DNA of 64,000 bases from Chloranthus sessilifolius (GCA_021018995.1 CM037588.1:138443725-138507724), one strand, 5' to 3'; positions 35,866-46,667 are shown, numbered from the stretch's first letter. Translations and numbers: made by a program. Notes: generated from the letters alone by a model not told the origin.

Positions 35866-36919
35866 TTGCTTAACTTTATAATTTTTCTTTGAGATTCATG
35901 GAGGGTCTAGGACCTTCTTCATTACATTTTTAGTGATGTATTATATGTGTTATGATGTACCATAGGTGGTATGTGTGAAAGCGAGCACAAGGAGCCGTGT
36001 GGGACCTTGACGCTTAAACCTTCAGATAATTGAGGTAGGGAACACCTTGAACATGTACTTTAATTTCAAGAGCATATATGTAGTGATATAATTATTAGAT
36101 TTAAAGTTGCTTTAACTATGAAAGGCTTTGTGAAAATGGGTGCGTGTGTGACACCAAGAATGTGATAAAGGCATCTGTGTGATACAAATAATTAAGATTA
36201 AGCAATCTAATGAGAATGAGACATCCCCAGGGGATGAGAAGGTAATAAAGGCATCAGGTGTGATGCGGGTATGTATACATCCCAGGGATGTATACATATG
36301 ATTGAATAATTACTGTTGAGGCCTAATTGATATAAGATAGCACACTTACACGGTGAACAACTATATGTAAAGCACATGTTATTTTTATTATTTAAGGTTT
36401 GATAGGATACCCACGACTGACGCGGCAGGATATCCGTGACCGATACGGCGGCCAATCTGTATACCAGTGCGGAGGTTTATCTGTAACAGTAAGCACATCC
36501 CAGGGATGTTGAGTGATATTTAACCCCACCGCCTAGTGAGAAAGGGGCTTGGGTAGTATTCCCAGGGAATATATTATTTACAACTGTCTATTTAGACGAC
36601 GATGAAGGGTATCTCATCGGGGCTCGATGCTATATTGCTCGGGAATTACTTAAGTTGAAGATTTAAGTTTTGCTTTAGGCCTGTTTCAGTGTCATTCATG
36701 ATAAATCAACAGTAAAGTAAGACATGCAATGTACCAGTAAAATTGAATGTAATTCATCTGCTTTTAAACGATTTTTTTAGCAATTGCATAGACTCATCAT
36801 GCTTTGAATATTATGGAATATATGTGAGTCTTAATTTATATGTTCATTGTGTTTGTTCCCTATTGAGCTAGAATGTAGCTCACCCTTTAGACTATACATC
36901 GCAAGTCCATTGATAGCAG

Positions 36920-37008
36920 CTGTCGAGGCTTCGAGAGACGTAGATCCGGGTGATTCGGATTACGTGCCTGGAGACGAGTTGGAGCCTCCACCCGAGGACT
37001 TCTTCTAG
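36920..37008 (+). other. Acidic/aromatic short reading frame in LTR B
   Basis: After TTGATAGCAG the frame reads VEASRDVDPGDSDYVPGDE, then LEPPPEDFF and a stop at 37006-37008. From VDP the segment is 22 codons long, the same as the matching segment of LTR A, with many third-position differences between them. Confidence 0.55.
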
Positions 37009-38326
37009 GAGACTCTGTTGTTTACTTTGACAGAGAGTAGTTTTGAGAGCTGAATTGTACGACTTGGTATGTCAAGCCTTTATTTTGATAAGCATGTAAT
37101 TAAATTGGATTATTCTTTTAGCGAACCATCAGGGGTGATCTGTTTATCACTGATGGTTCGGGTCGGTTCTCTGTTCATGCAGTGGCATGAAAGTAGAACT
37201 GTCTTTTGCGTATGCCGGTTGGGCATATTAACTGTTTCTGCTTTATGAGATTATTGACTTCATTTATTTATTTGTGCTTGTTATACCAATATTTCGTGCA
37301 TAGCTTTGGGGCACGGTCTGGAGGATCATGCTGATGGCACGAGTTTCGGAGTGCCGAAATTCGGGCTGTCACAGACGATCTTTTGATCAGTTATAGGGAG
37401 CGTGATTCTTTTCAAAGATTGATTTACGATCTGGGTATTACCAGATGAGGGTAAAAGCTGAAGATATTTCAAAAATAACTTTTCAAACACATTATGGTCA
37501 CTACGAGTTTCTTGTTATAAGTCAGCCTATGTCATTCATCCTGATAGCATGAAGATGTATCAGGACTTAAAGAAGATGTTTTGGTGGAGTGGCTTGAAGC
37601 GTCGAAATTGGCCGACGTCTATCTAAGAGAGATAGTCAGACTACATGGGATACCAGTGAGTATCGTGTCAGATCACGATCCGTTATATACCTCCCGCGTC
37701 TGGTAGAGTTTTCAAGATGGAAAGGGTTCCCAATTGGGAGTCAGTTATGCATTTCATCCTCAGAACGACGGATATACGAAAAGGATAAATTAGGCAAGAG
37801 AAGACATGGTAAGAACCTGTATGCTGGATTTCCAAGGATCATCGGATAAGCACTCACCCCTGATCAAATTTGTATATAATAATAGCTTCCAATCAAGCAT
37901 CAGTATAGCACCATTCGAGGCATTGTGTGGGCACCGATGTAAATCTCTGATTAACTGGGAAGAAGTTTGAGAGCATTTGATTTTAGGCCCTGACTTGATA
38001 GAAAGTACCAATACAATTGTTTACATTATTCGGGAATGATTGAAGAGTGCTCAGAGTCGGCAGAAAAGTTATACAGATTTGAAAAGAACCAGCGTTGATT
38101 TTCAGATAATACACGGCACGATAAAGTCTATTAAAGATCCAATGGAAGAACCATGGTTCTCATGAAGCTACCTAGGAATGTGAAGCTGATGTTCGCGCTC
38201 AATATCCCCACATAATCACCTAAGGTAAGCCATGTATAGGATTCCTTCGAATACATTAATTATATGATATCAAGAAATTTAAAGAATTCGATGGAAATTA
38301 AGTTGTAACATCATTTATGATCTCCT

Positions 38327-38386
<60 letters not shown>

Positions 38387-38664
38387 AGTATACAACTCAC
38401 TTGTCCAACCCTAAGCTTACCTGGTGAGTATACAACTCACTTGTATATAATTTAATTTTTCCCGTAGTATTCGAAATTTGTTAGATATTGTTTACGCATA
38501 TATGTTTATCTATTTATGCGTTTACCTGTTTTGTTTCTATAAAATGTTGTATTGTCATCAATTATACTTTCAATCAGTATGACATTAGTTGATACATCAT
38601 ACCGTCAATTTTTCTCCCATCTTCTTTTATTTTCGAGGACGAAAATTCCTTAAGTAGGGGAGAA

Positions 38665-40144
38665 TGTAACAACTGCCCTCTTTGAAAACACACTCTAGGG
38701 TATGATGGACATTGGTCAGGTCATGTGTGTGCCTACCACGCCACCCAAAAGATCTATAAAGTGAGGCCCTTAGAGTCCCAATAACAAGGTTACTACCCAG
38801 TCATGCTAACACTTTGAACTGGTGTATTAAAATATTCAAATTACATATATCTAGGTTTATATATATGTGTGCTTACCACTAACACCTATAGACACGTAGA
38901 AGAGTATACTAGAATTACACATGAAATAATACCCAAATACCCTGCTATACATATGTATTTATGTATCCTACTAACACTAAACCCAAGCCTATCTTGGCTT
39001 GTGTGCCTTTATAATGATAGGCCCATATGGGCATTGCATGGGACTTGCCCAGCTTAGCTACTTACAATAGATGACATATATATAGGTGTTCGTGTACATG
39101 TTTTACACTTATAGCTAGCCAGTCATAGGTACTATGACCCCCAATTATCTATAGGCCTATATACATGTAAAAGGTGTGCTTTCCATACACTATAGCATCA
39201 CCATCTAAGGCCTATCATTTAAAATCTTGTTTTAACTTATCTGAGGATACATTTATAAATGCATGTACTACCTTACAAAGGAAGCTACCTTGAGGAGCTT
39301 ATAAGTTGCTCGCTTGCCATTGCATTACGCGGTTGCATGAGTCACTATTGACTCTCATGCACGCAAGATGCAAGCCCATTGTAATGGTGTTATTGATATC
39401 TTCCCAGCATACGTTGAACTCTTAAGAAAACCAAAATATACAGTTCATAGCTGTTTCTTCCCAGTACACCCAGCACAACCAAGAACAAATTTAGACCATA
39501 CCACCTTACTGTTAGAACTTTCAAGCTCACCTCCCGTATTCACCCTTTTGTTTGAGAGTATTGCAAAAGCAATCACTGCAGCCAATCGGTCATGGTCTTG
39601 CAAGATCGACAACATCGATACAAAGTCGACCATTAGTTGACCAACAGGTATGGTGTACTATGATCGATCGTAGAATTTACTTTGGCCTCATCCTACAAGG
39701 AGGAATAGGTCTAGGGGGTAAATTCAGCATGAATGTATGCATTCAGGATTTTTATGTCGAATTCGTCACCTTATCCACTCCGGATCTGTCAGGCCGGATT
39801 CAAAATGAACTGTGTTCGAGGTCTTTAACTGAGACTACGATCTATAGAGATAACTATCTGGCCAATGGCCATCAATCCCATGAGGTACAAAGCAAGCAGG
39901 GAGAGGGAAGTCCCACGGCAAGCAAGGCTTGTCGCGACAACCTCACAAGGTTGCCGCGAAAAGGTGCTCAGCTGAGCTGCTTGCCGAGGCAACCCTTATG
40001 GCTTGCCGAGGCAAGCCTATGTTGGCTATTGCATGTGCCTCATGGATATTGGTCTATCTTTGGGCTGTGTACGCGTTGTTTATAATGTATGTATGTCGAA
40101 TCCAGTATCCCAATGATGATACTAAAGTCATATCAATGAAATGA

Positions 40145-40181
<37 letters not shown>

Positions 40182-40238
40182 AAATTCAACAATTGCTTAG
40201 GATAATCCATGCAAAGATATAGGAGCTATCTAGAAGAG

Positions 40239-40301
<63 letters not shown>

Positions 40302-42833
40302 AGAAAGTCACCAAAGTAGAGGCACAGAAGAAGAACACCATGGCAAGCAAGGCTTGCCACAGCAACCCCACATGCTTGCTGCAGCAAGGTGCAAGCTGAA
40401 GGGCTTGCCTCGGTAAGCAATGTCCTTGTCACAGCAACATTATGCTCAAACTATTGTTTGGTATTTTGGTTATAACTTTTGACCCCCAAACTCTGATTTA
40501 CACGATTCTTGATGCGTTGGATAGGGGACAACGAGCCCTACAACTTTCATGAAGTAACCAAGTCTTGAATCTAACGTTTAATGGGTCAAAAAGTAGTGAC
40601 AAAATGCGGCAAGATGTTCAGCCTGACTGCTTGCTGAGGCAACCCCTACGGCTTGCTAAGGCAAGCCTATGTTGGTTGTTGCACCTGCCTCGAGGGCCCT
40701 TTGGTCTATTTTTGAGGTGTGTGAGTTGACTCTATGGCTCGCTACCTTTATAAAGCATGTAGGTCAGGTCTAAGATGACCTCGTATTTATTTGATATACT
40801 AACACCAGGCATCTTAAACCATAGGTGCAACTTGGTACATATAACAAATTCCTAACAATAAAGGTGTTCTTGGATGTAAGAGTGCACGTACAAGCAAATA
40901 CAAATAAGCGTGAGTAAAGGTAAGGAGTTTACCTTACTAATCTATATGTTGCTTTCTCATTCTCGTCTGATAGCAAGTTATTGAGAATGCCCATATATGA
41001 TTATGAATGCTTATATAACTTTATACCCATACCAATTTTATTTAGTGTACTACGAGTTCATGTCAGTTTTAGTCATATGATATAGTTTACTATGAGGTTA
41101 GTTAATAAGTGGTTACAGATGACATTGCCAGTTCAATCTTGATGAATCGTTAAAGATAATAGATATCAGTTTTGATGTATGTTTTGCATGATTACTCAAG
41201 TCGGTTTTGAGTTATGATCATGATAGGTCTAGATTCGATGTCTGATTTGTATGGAAATGTTATAGTTAGTTTCTTCTTCGCATCTTGGATAGTACATGAT
41301 ATATATACTTATTTTCGTTTAAGAAAATATTAAATTTGACATATTGATATATATGTGAGGCTATACATCTGATGTTCTATTATAAGGATGCTAGTAATAT
41401 ATGTGTCTACCGTGATTGCATGCTTATGATCAGATCAGCTCGGGTATGCTAGTTAAGTTAAATTTTATGCATGCTTATGATCATCAGATCAGCTTGATTT
41501 ATGAGCATATGCTAATTCAGTTTTAAAGATGATATATGATTATGAGCATATCAATTTCATAAGATCAACTTGACATATTTTATTATATTAGGAATATTGT
41601 CAAACCAATTTAGATAACTTGATATAGATCAGCAGATGAATGTGTATGTATGATGATACTAGATGAGTTTAGACGAAGTATAATATATACACATGTTAGT
41701 TTTCAATGTATGACTATGACTGATGGTGTTAGATCAATTTAGAGAGCTTCACACTTGATGTATGCTTTGCATGATTATGATGCTCGTTCAGCTTGGATAC
41801 ATGAATATCAATGATTACGATAGTTGCAGTCATATATGATCATGTGAGTTCAGTTATTCAAATCAGTTTTGCTATATGATATCTGTTCATGATATTCTTG
41901 CATACATGTTAGCATGCATTGTTCATGTACTGCTATCTTTGATGTCATGTACACGTCTTTATTCTCTTCTTGGAACAAGTGATCCTGCTAACTCGGGAGC
42001 TTGATATCTTGTCCAAGTGATCCCGCTAACTCGGGAGCTTGATTTTCTCGATCCAAGTGATCCCGCTAACTCGGGAGCTTAACAAGTGATCCCGCTAACT
42101 AGAGAGCTTGATTTTCTTGTTTCTTGAATATGTCTTATTTCAGTATGATTTTTGTAATTGTCCAGCATGATTCCTTTTTAGTATAATTTCTCGTATTTGT
42201 TCAGCATGGATCTGTCAACATGATACAATATTTGCATGATTTATTACTTGTTATACTATATGCTACTAGAATAAATGCTAAATGTTACTAGAATGGATAC
42301 AAGATAAGATATAATGTGTTTAATTTTGTAATTTATGCATCTAGAAGTGAATTGAAAATCTAGCATATAAAGTATCACTTTAAATTTTTCTGCTGAACTT
42401 AGATGATAGCTCATTCTATGACTTCATGTATTAGCTGTAGATATTGACCGTGACCCTCAGCACGAGGCTGATCCTACCTACCATCAGTAGGAGAACGAGG
42501 GAGACAAGGAGGAACATTCTGTGGAGGACTTATTTCATTGAGAGGTTTGAGAGAGAGAGAGTAGTGATTTTAAACATGTATAACAGTAGTATGGATTAAG
42601 ATAATTTACTACTTCAGGTATAGGTTTCTGTTTATATTCCTGTTCAGTTTGCTACTTTAGATAAATGAATGAATATCAGTTGATGTCATATTTCTACGTA
42701 TCAGAGTTAATTCAATTCGCTTCCGCATATATAACACTTTATACACGATGCCCTTGTATAACAGGATCATGTTCGGTGATCCGACGATGCGACCTTTCCC
42801 ATTTACGAGAGGGGGAAAAGTCGGGCTGTCACA
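38665..42833 (+). repeat. Family C LTR3
   Basis: TGTAACAACTGCC ... TCGGGCTGTCACA, 4.17 kb, followed by the target duplication ATTGC. It includes an unidentified 90-codon open frame (39368-39640, IFPAYVELLRKPKYTVHSC near its start) that does not look like a standard retrotransposon gene. Confidence 0.93.
40146..40300. repeat. (TA)n and (CA)n microsatellites in LTR3
   Basis: Two TA tracts (about 40148-40180 and 40240-40290), the second ending in ACACACACAC. LTR1 has an expanded TA tract at the matching place (24393-24450), LTR2 only a short one (about 31007-31024). Open frames over the tract are artefacts. Confidence 0.93.
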
Positions 42834-43110
42834 ATTGCCTAACAAATTTAGACATTGGTGCACTTTCCAGGAGTCGACCCTACTCGTACTCAGTTGAAAA
42901 TTTCATTTCTGAGGCTGATGAAATGGGAAGCCCTGAAATTCAGCCGAACTTTTAATTATTTCTGAGAAAAAAATTCATAACTCTCCGGTCATCGTCGATT
43001 TCGATGTTAACAAACACGAATTATAATATCGATCAATTCGACTCAAAGAGAGATGAAAAGGGAACGGGAAAGAAAATACCCGACCCATAAAAGAGCCCAG
43101 GAGCCTCACA
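42834..43110 (+). pseudogene. DUF1985-like gene fragment (right part)
   Basis: It starts with the right target duplication ATTGC and continues the frame broken at 23513. Readable segments include TLVHFPGVDPTRTQLKISF and, later, ELYNIDQFDSKRDEKGTGKK. The joined context GCTIA...Q fits the 'GFPLALQIWAYE' region that follows the PWG motif in this family, but stops occur soon after, so the gene was already decaying or is poorly aligned. Inference. Confidence 0.4.
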
Positions 43111-43451
43111 ATGATGAGGATGAGGATAGGGCTAAAAGTGTAAATTTTCCTAAAATGATATTATTTTAAATTTTTTTTTACCTTCAATCGACTTAAAGTG
43201 ATTCTAAATATGTGTTTGGGTGCCACAGGACCCAATTGACAGTGGTAACGGGTAAGGTTGACCCTTAAGATCACATCTCCGAGGAGCGGCTTCATTATAA
43301 ATGTAAGGGGGAGAGTGACAAATAAATATTTATCATGTAAACAAGCACATAGGTGTCGTTATGAAAAACAACAACAACAAACACATAGGTACGTAAAACT
43401 TGGATGGTCCAGATCTTTTATACGATGAGGCATGCTACAATCAATAAAGCA
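43111..43451. other. Unassigned non-coding stretch
   Basis: AT-rich sequence with an ACAACAACAAACAC run near 43365. No gene or repeat recognised. Confidence 0.5.
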
Positions 43452-43459
43452 GTACTAGC

Positions 43460-44368
43460 CAGGGGTGTTATCGATCGGGTCGGTTCGGGTCGGTTTTGGG
43501 GCAAAACCAAAATCGAACCGATAACTATCAGTTTTTATTTTATGAAATCGAAACCGAACCGATAACTATCGGTTCGATCAGTTTTCGAATTCTAAATCTC
43601 AATTTTTGATTTATTTTTATTAGGAAGTCATTATCAATTTATGAGGGTCAGATCATTGAAGACTCTGTAGGTTATTGCCTATGTCGCTAATTCGCTATTA
43701 ACCATCCAAAAGTAGGTGAATGATCAGATGGCTAAGAACATTTTCCAAAAATTAATGCACCAATCGAGCAGTCCAGATCAATAGGTATTTTCTATATAAT
43801 TTTATTTTAAAGAAAAAATGACAAATATATGAGAACAATTCAAGAAGCCAAAATTCTAAATGTAAAACCCCAAAACCCAAATAAACACAAATACAAACTA
43901 CAAAAAGAGTCCTAAGAAAACTCAAAATCACACATTCAAATACACTATACATAAATCACAATTAAACAAAATGAGGCCTTAAAACCTCATAAATACACAT
44001 CCTTTAAACCCATTACCACTTCCCAAAGCCTTTAACTTAAATGGTTCTTCCAACAAAAGAAAAACACATAAGAATATAATATTTCAAAGGGAAAAAATAG
44101 ACTTCTTTATTTGCAACTTAAGTTTTGTATGCACTATGCACTTATACAGCCGTGTAGCACCATACACTTATGCAGCCGTGCAGCACTATCAGTTTCTTAT
44201 AGGTTCGTCTTGATTTTTTAACATTAAAACCGAAACAGAATCGATAACTATCAATTTCTATTTTTCAAAATTAAAATCAAACCGATATGTCCCAAAATCG
44301 AAACTGAATGAAATTCGGGTCGGTTTCAATTCGTTTGGCCTAATCAGGTCGGTTTCTGCACAACCCTA
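43460..44368. mobile_element. Non-autonomous hAT-type element, 8-bp target duplication GTACTAGC
   Basis: Perfect 8-bp duplications (43452-43459 and 44369-44376) flank an element starting CAGGGGTGTTATCG and ending TGCACAACCCTA (TAGGGTTGTGCA on the other strand). The subterminal GGTCGGTT/AACCGA repeats, in both orientations, are typical of plant hAT MITE-like elements. 909 bp, no transposase frame. A short GCAGCCGTG(T/C)AGCAC duplication lies inside (44145-44190). Confidence 0.88.
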
Positions 44369-44376
44369 GTACTAGC

Positions 44377-44831
44377 ATATTCCCCAAGGTAGCTTGTGCA
44401 TGTGATAATAGCTCAAATGTAAACGTGAAAAGACAAGCGTGGTCTGTGTCCATTGGCTGCAGAGGTGACTTAAACGCATGCTTAAGATAAGCCCGCCACC
44501 TGCATCTACTTTTTCCAATTATTAGATTTTTTTATTTATCTCGAGATATTGGACGGAACGCGTAGGAGTTCCTAATTCTATCCTTATCAATTTCTCATAT
44601 CTTTGGATTTAGAAGTCACTGGATAGGTAGCCATTTCTTGTTGCGCGCGCACACGGAGAGTTGGTCCTAGCACACAATTTAAGGATGTGTTTCATATTGC
44701 TCTTTCTAGTTAAAGACGAGCCCACTTAAAAAACGTAAGTTTAAACAACTATTTTAAAGAGACTCAAATTCCTTTTTCACTCTCCCAAATAGAGCGTATA
44801 CAACCAAACGTACTCTTATATTGAAGTAATG
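44377..44831. other. Unassigned non-coding stretch between two hAT elements
   Basis: No coding, RNA or repeat signal recognised. Confidence 0.5.
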
Positions 44832-44839
44832 TGCACAAC

Positions 44840-45316
44840 TAGGGCTGTCAACGGGCCGAGCTTCAGCCCGGGCCCGGCCCGGATGGGCCAGGTTCAATCC
44901 AACTTTTTTTTTAAATTTATTAAATAGGCCCGACCTGGGTTCGGGCTTCAACATGTAAGGCCTGGCTCAGCCCGGGCCCGGCCCGGATGGGCCAGGTTCA
45001 ATCCAACTTTTTTTTTAAATTTATTAAATAGGCCCGACTTGGGTTCGGGCTTCAACATGTAAGGCCTGGCTCAGCCCGGATAGCTCAGATCCTTAAAAAA
45101 AATTTAAAATTTTAATTTTTTATTAAAAAAAGGTGAAAGTCCGGTCCGAATCGGCCCGGCCCGATCCGTATAGCTAATCGAGCCAGGTTCGAGCCGAAAA
45201 GGTTTGAAAATGGGCTGTTTGAACCCATTTTCAAACTTTTTTTACACAAAAAATAGGCCGAATGAAAAACCCTGCTCGAACCCAACCCTGCCCAACCCAA
45301 CCCGTTGACAGCCCTA
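44840..45316. mobile_element. hAT MITE with perfect 16-bp terminal repeats
   Basis: Both ends carry TAGGGCTGTCAACGGG in inverted orientation. Flanks are TGCACAAC (44832-44839) and AGCACAAC (45317-45324), an 8-bp duplication with one difference. Inside, a 104-bp unit starting AGCCCGGGCCCGGCCCGG is tandemly repeated (44865-45072). 477 bp, no coding capacity, much more GC-rich than its surroundings. Confidence 0.92.
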
Positions 45317-45524
45317 AGCACAACCTAAAAGAAATACTTTGTATTCACATATGCGTGTGTAACGACCCTAAAAATTTAAAACTGAATTTGTGGTGTTAGA
45401 TTTGTTTTGCACAGAGCGTGGTGTTAGTGCTCCATACCGGAACCTATCCTAGTTGAAAAGTACACATTTTGGTTTTTCAAAAAGGTTTTATATTTAAAAT
45501 TATCCTTATTTGACACAAGTTGTG

Positions 45525-45595
45525 TGGTGGCCTAGTGGTTGAAAGACTTTGCTTATAAACAAGAGGTCTAAGGATCAAATTTTACTATCGTCACT
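45525..45595 (+). other. tRNA-like (pol III promoter-like) segment in LTR D
   Basis: GGTGGCCTAGTGGTTGAAAG resembles an A box, and GGTCTAAGGATCAAATTTT about 35 bp later a degraded B box, spaced as in plant SINE heads or tRNAs. No cloverleaf is completed and no SINE tail is seen. Confidence 0.4.
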
Positions 45596-46667
45596 CCATC
45601 TTCTTCTATAGCCACCCTTTTCTAAAAACACCATAATATCTTTTAAATCTCTTGTGTGTTCTTCCACAAGAACCACTGTGGTATTTTTCTATCGTCAAAT
45701 CGAGGTGAAGAAGGCGTAATCGTGGACGGCCCATCGTGTGGACGCCGATGATCTCTATTCATTGCCATCGATTCGCCGAGCACGCTTCAAGAGGTGGGTA
45801 CCCATCCATCCATCTCGCCCTCTCGAGATCCGTCGCAGATACAGTTCGATCATATATCGACGGGTTAAATAAAAAGAACCTATTTTCTTTTCTAAATAAT
45901 ATTAATTTAGGATTGAAAGATGTTATTTATCTTTGTTCTGATATCATTTATTTATTTATATATTTAATTTATTTCGAAACCTTACTTGTTTTATTTTTAA
46001 CTTAATTATTTTAATTGGAGTAAAAACAGTAAACCCAATTAATATTGCCGCTCGGTCGGTTAACTTGGTTGAATGGTGCATAGCTATTTTATATTGAATA
46101 TTATATATATTAGTCTTCTTCATTATTGTCAATTCAACTGATGTGATTTTATTATATTATATGTATTGCTAGTTTCACTCAATTGGTTACATTGCCTTAA
46201 AATTTAGAAGGTAATCTGTGCGTTGCCTTTTAACCGCTATAATATGGCATCTTTTACATTATAAGAATAGTAATATATGTCGAGGAAAAGTATTTGTCTT
46301 CTTATTGTTTATTTCTATAAATGACAATTGCCCATAAAACTCATACACTTCGTGGATTTCTTTCGTTTCCAACCTATCGCTTTGATTCTATTTTACTTTA
46401 TTTGAGTTCTATTTTATGGGTGAATATTTAATTAGAACTTGTGCTTTTATAAGAATATATTATATTATAAACACTTATAACTTAAACTAAATATCTATTA
46501 AAATATTACATAATAAAGTGTTATACAACTTTTATATAATAATATATTTTACCTAATTGTTCTACTTAAGTACCTACTTTATTGCAAAATAAAGCAATAA
46601 AATTTTGTCTTATAAGACACATGCAAGGTGTCATTCCTTATTTCAATTAATTGCCCTTCTTAACTCA

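Larger units (their letters stand above)
34855..37373 (+). mobile_element. Nested LTR 'B' (probable solo LTR of another Gypsy family)
   Basis: It interrupts the family C sequence 'TATTCGCTCCCGAAAAATTG / GACGATCTTTTGATCAG', which is continuous in internal copy 1 (28196-28230). The right end is GGGCTGTCACA; the left edge near 34850-34862 is uncertain, and I see no clean target duplication. It has an AATCGATTAATCGATT palindrome array, a donor-like TTGAG|GTAGGG (36035), a GAGCTAGAATGTAGCTC stem (about 36864-36880), an acceptor near 36919 and an acidic frame ending at 37008. No internal region. Confidence 0.85.
33606..38664 (+). pseudogene. Family C internal region 2, with LTR B nested inside
   Basis: Apart from the nested LTR (34855-37373) it has the same pieces as internal copy 1 in the same order: knuckle (about 33870-33980), protease piece (34190-34290), FVVILGMDWLSNHH segment (34430-34500), CEFSNVFPDELSGFLPGRKV, then integrase end (37500-38000) and chromodomain remnant (about 38130-38220). 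The purine tract AGTAGGGGAGAA lies at 38653-38664. It is a duplicate of copy 1. Confidence 0.88.
23514..42833 (+). mobile_element. Family C Gypsy element in LTR-internal-LTR-internal-LTR form, target duplication ATTGC
   Basis: Three LTRs of one family (23514-26969, 29493-33605, 38665-42833) alternate with two internal regions, each with its own PBS and purine tract. Only the outermost ends carry the duplication ATTGC (23509-23513 and 42834-42838), so this was one insertion later expanded by unequal recombination between LTRs. Both internal copies hold the same reduced gene set (zinc knuckle, protease piece, RT start, integrase end, chromodomain remnant), so the parent was already incomplete. 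LTR2 and LTR3 differ by about 3% in a stretch compared by eye. A different LTR (B) is nested in the second internal region. Broken fossil, many interruptions. Confidence 0.93.

Noticed and set aside
36207-36455. Small minus-strand frames in LTR B
   Set aside because: They lie in LTR sequence on the strand opposite to transcription and match no family.
40226-40432. Hydrophobic frames rich in alternating Ile/Tyr
   Set aside because: Direct translation of a (TA)n microsatellite.
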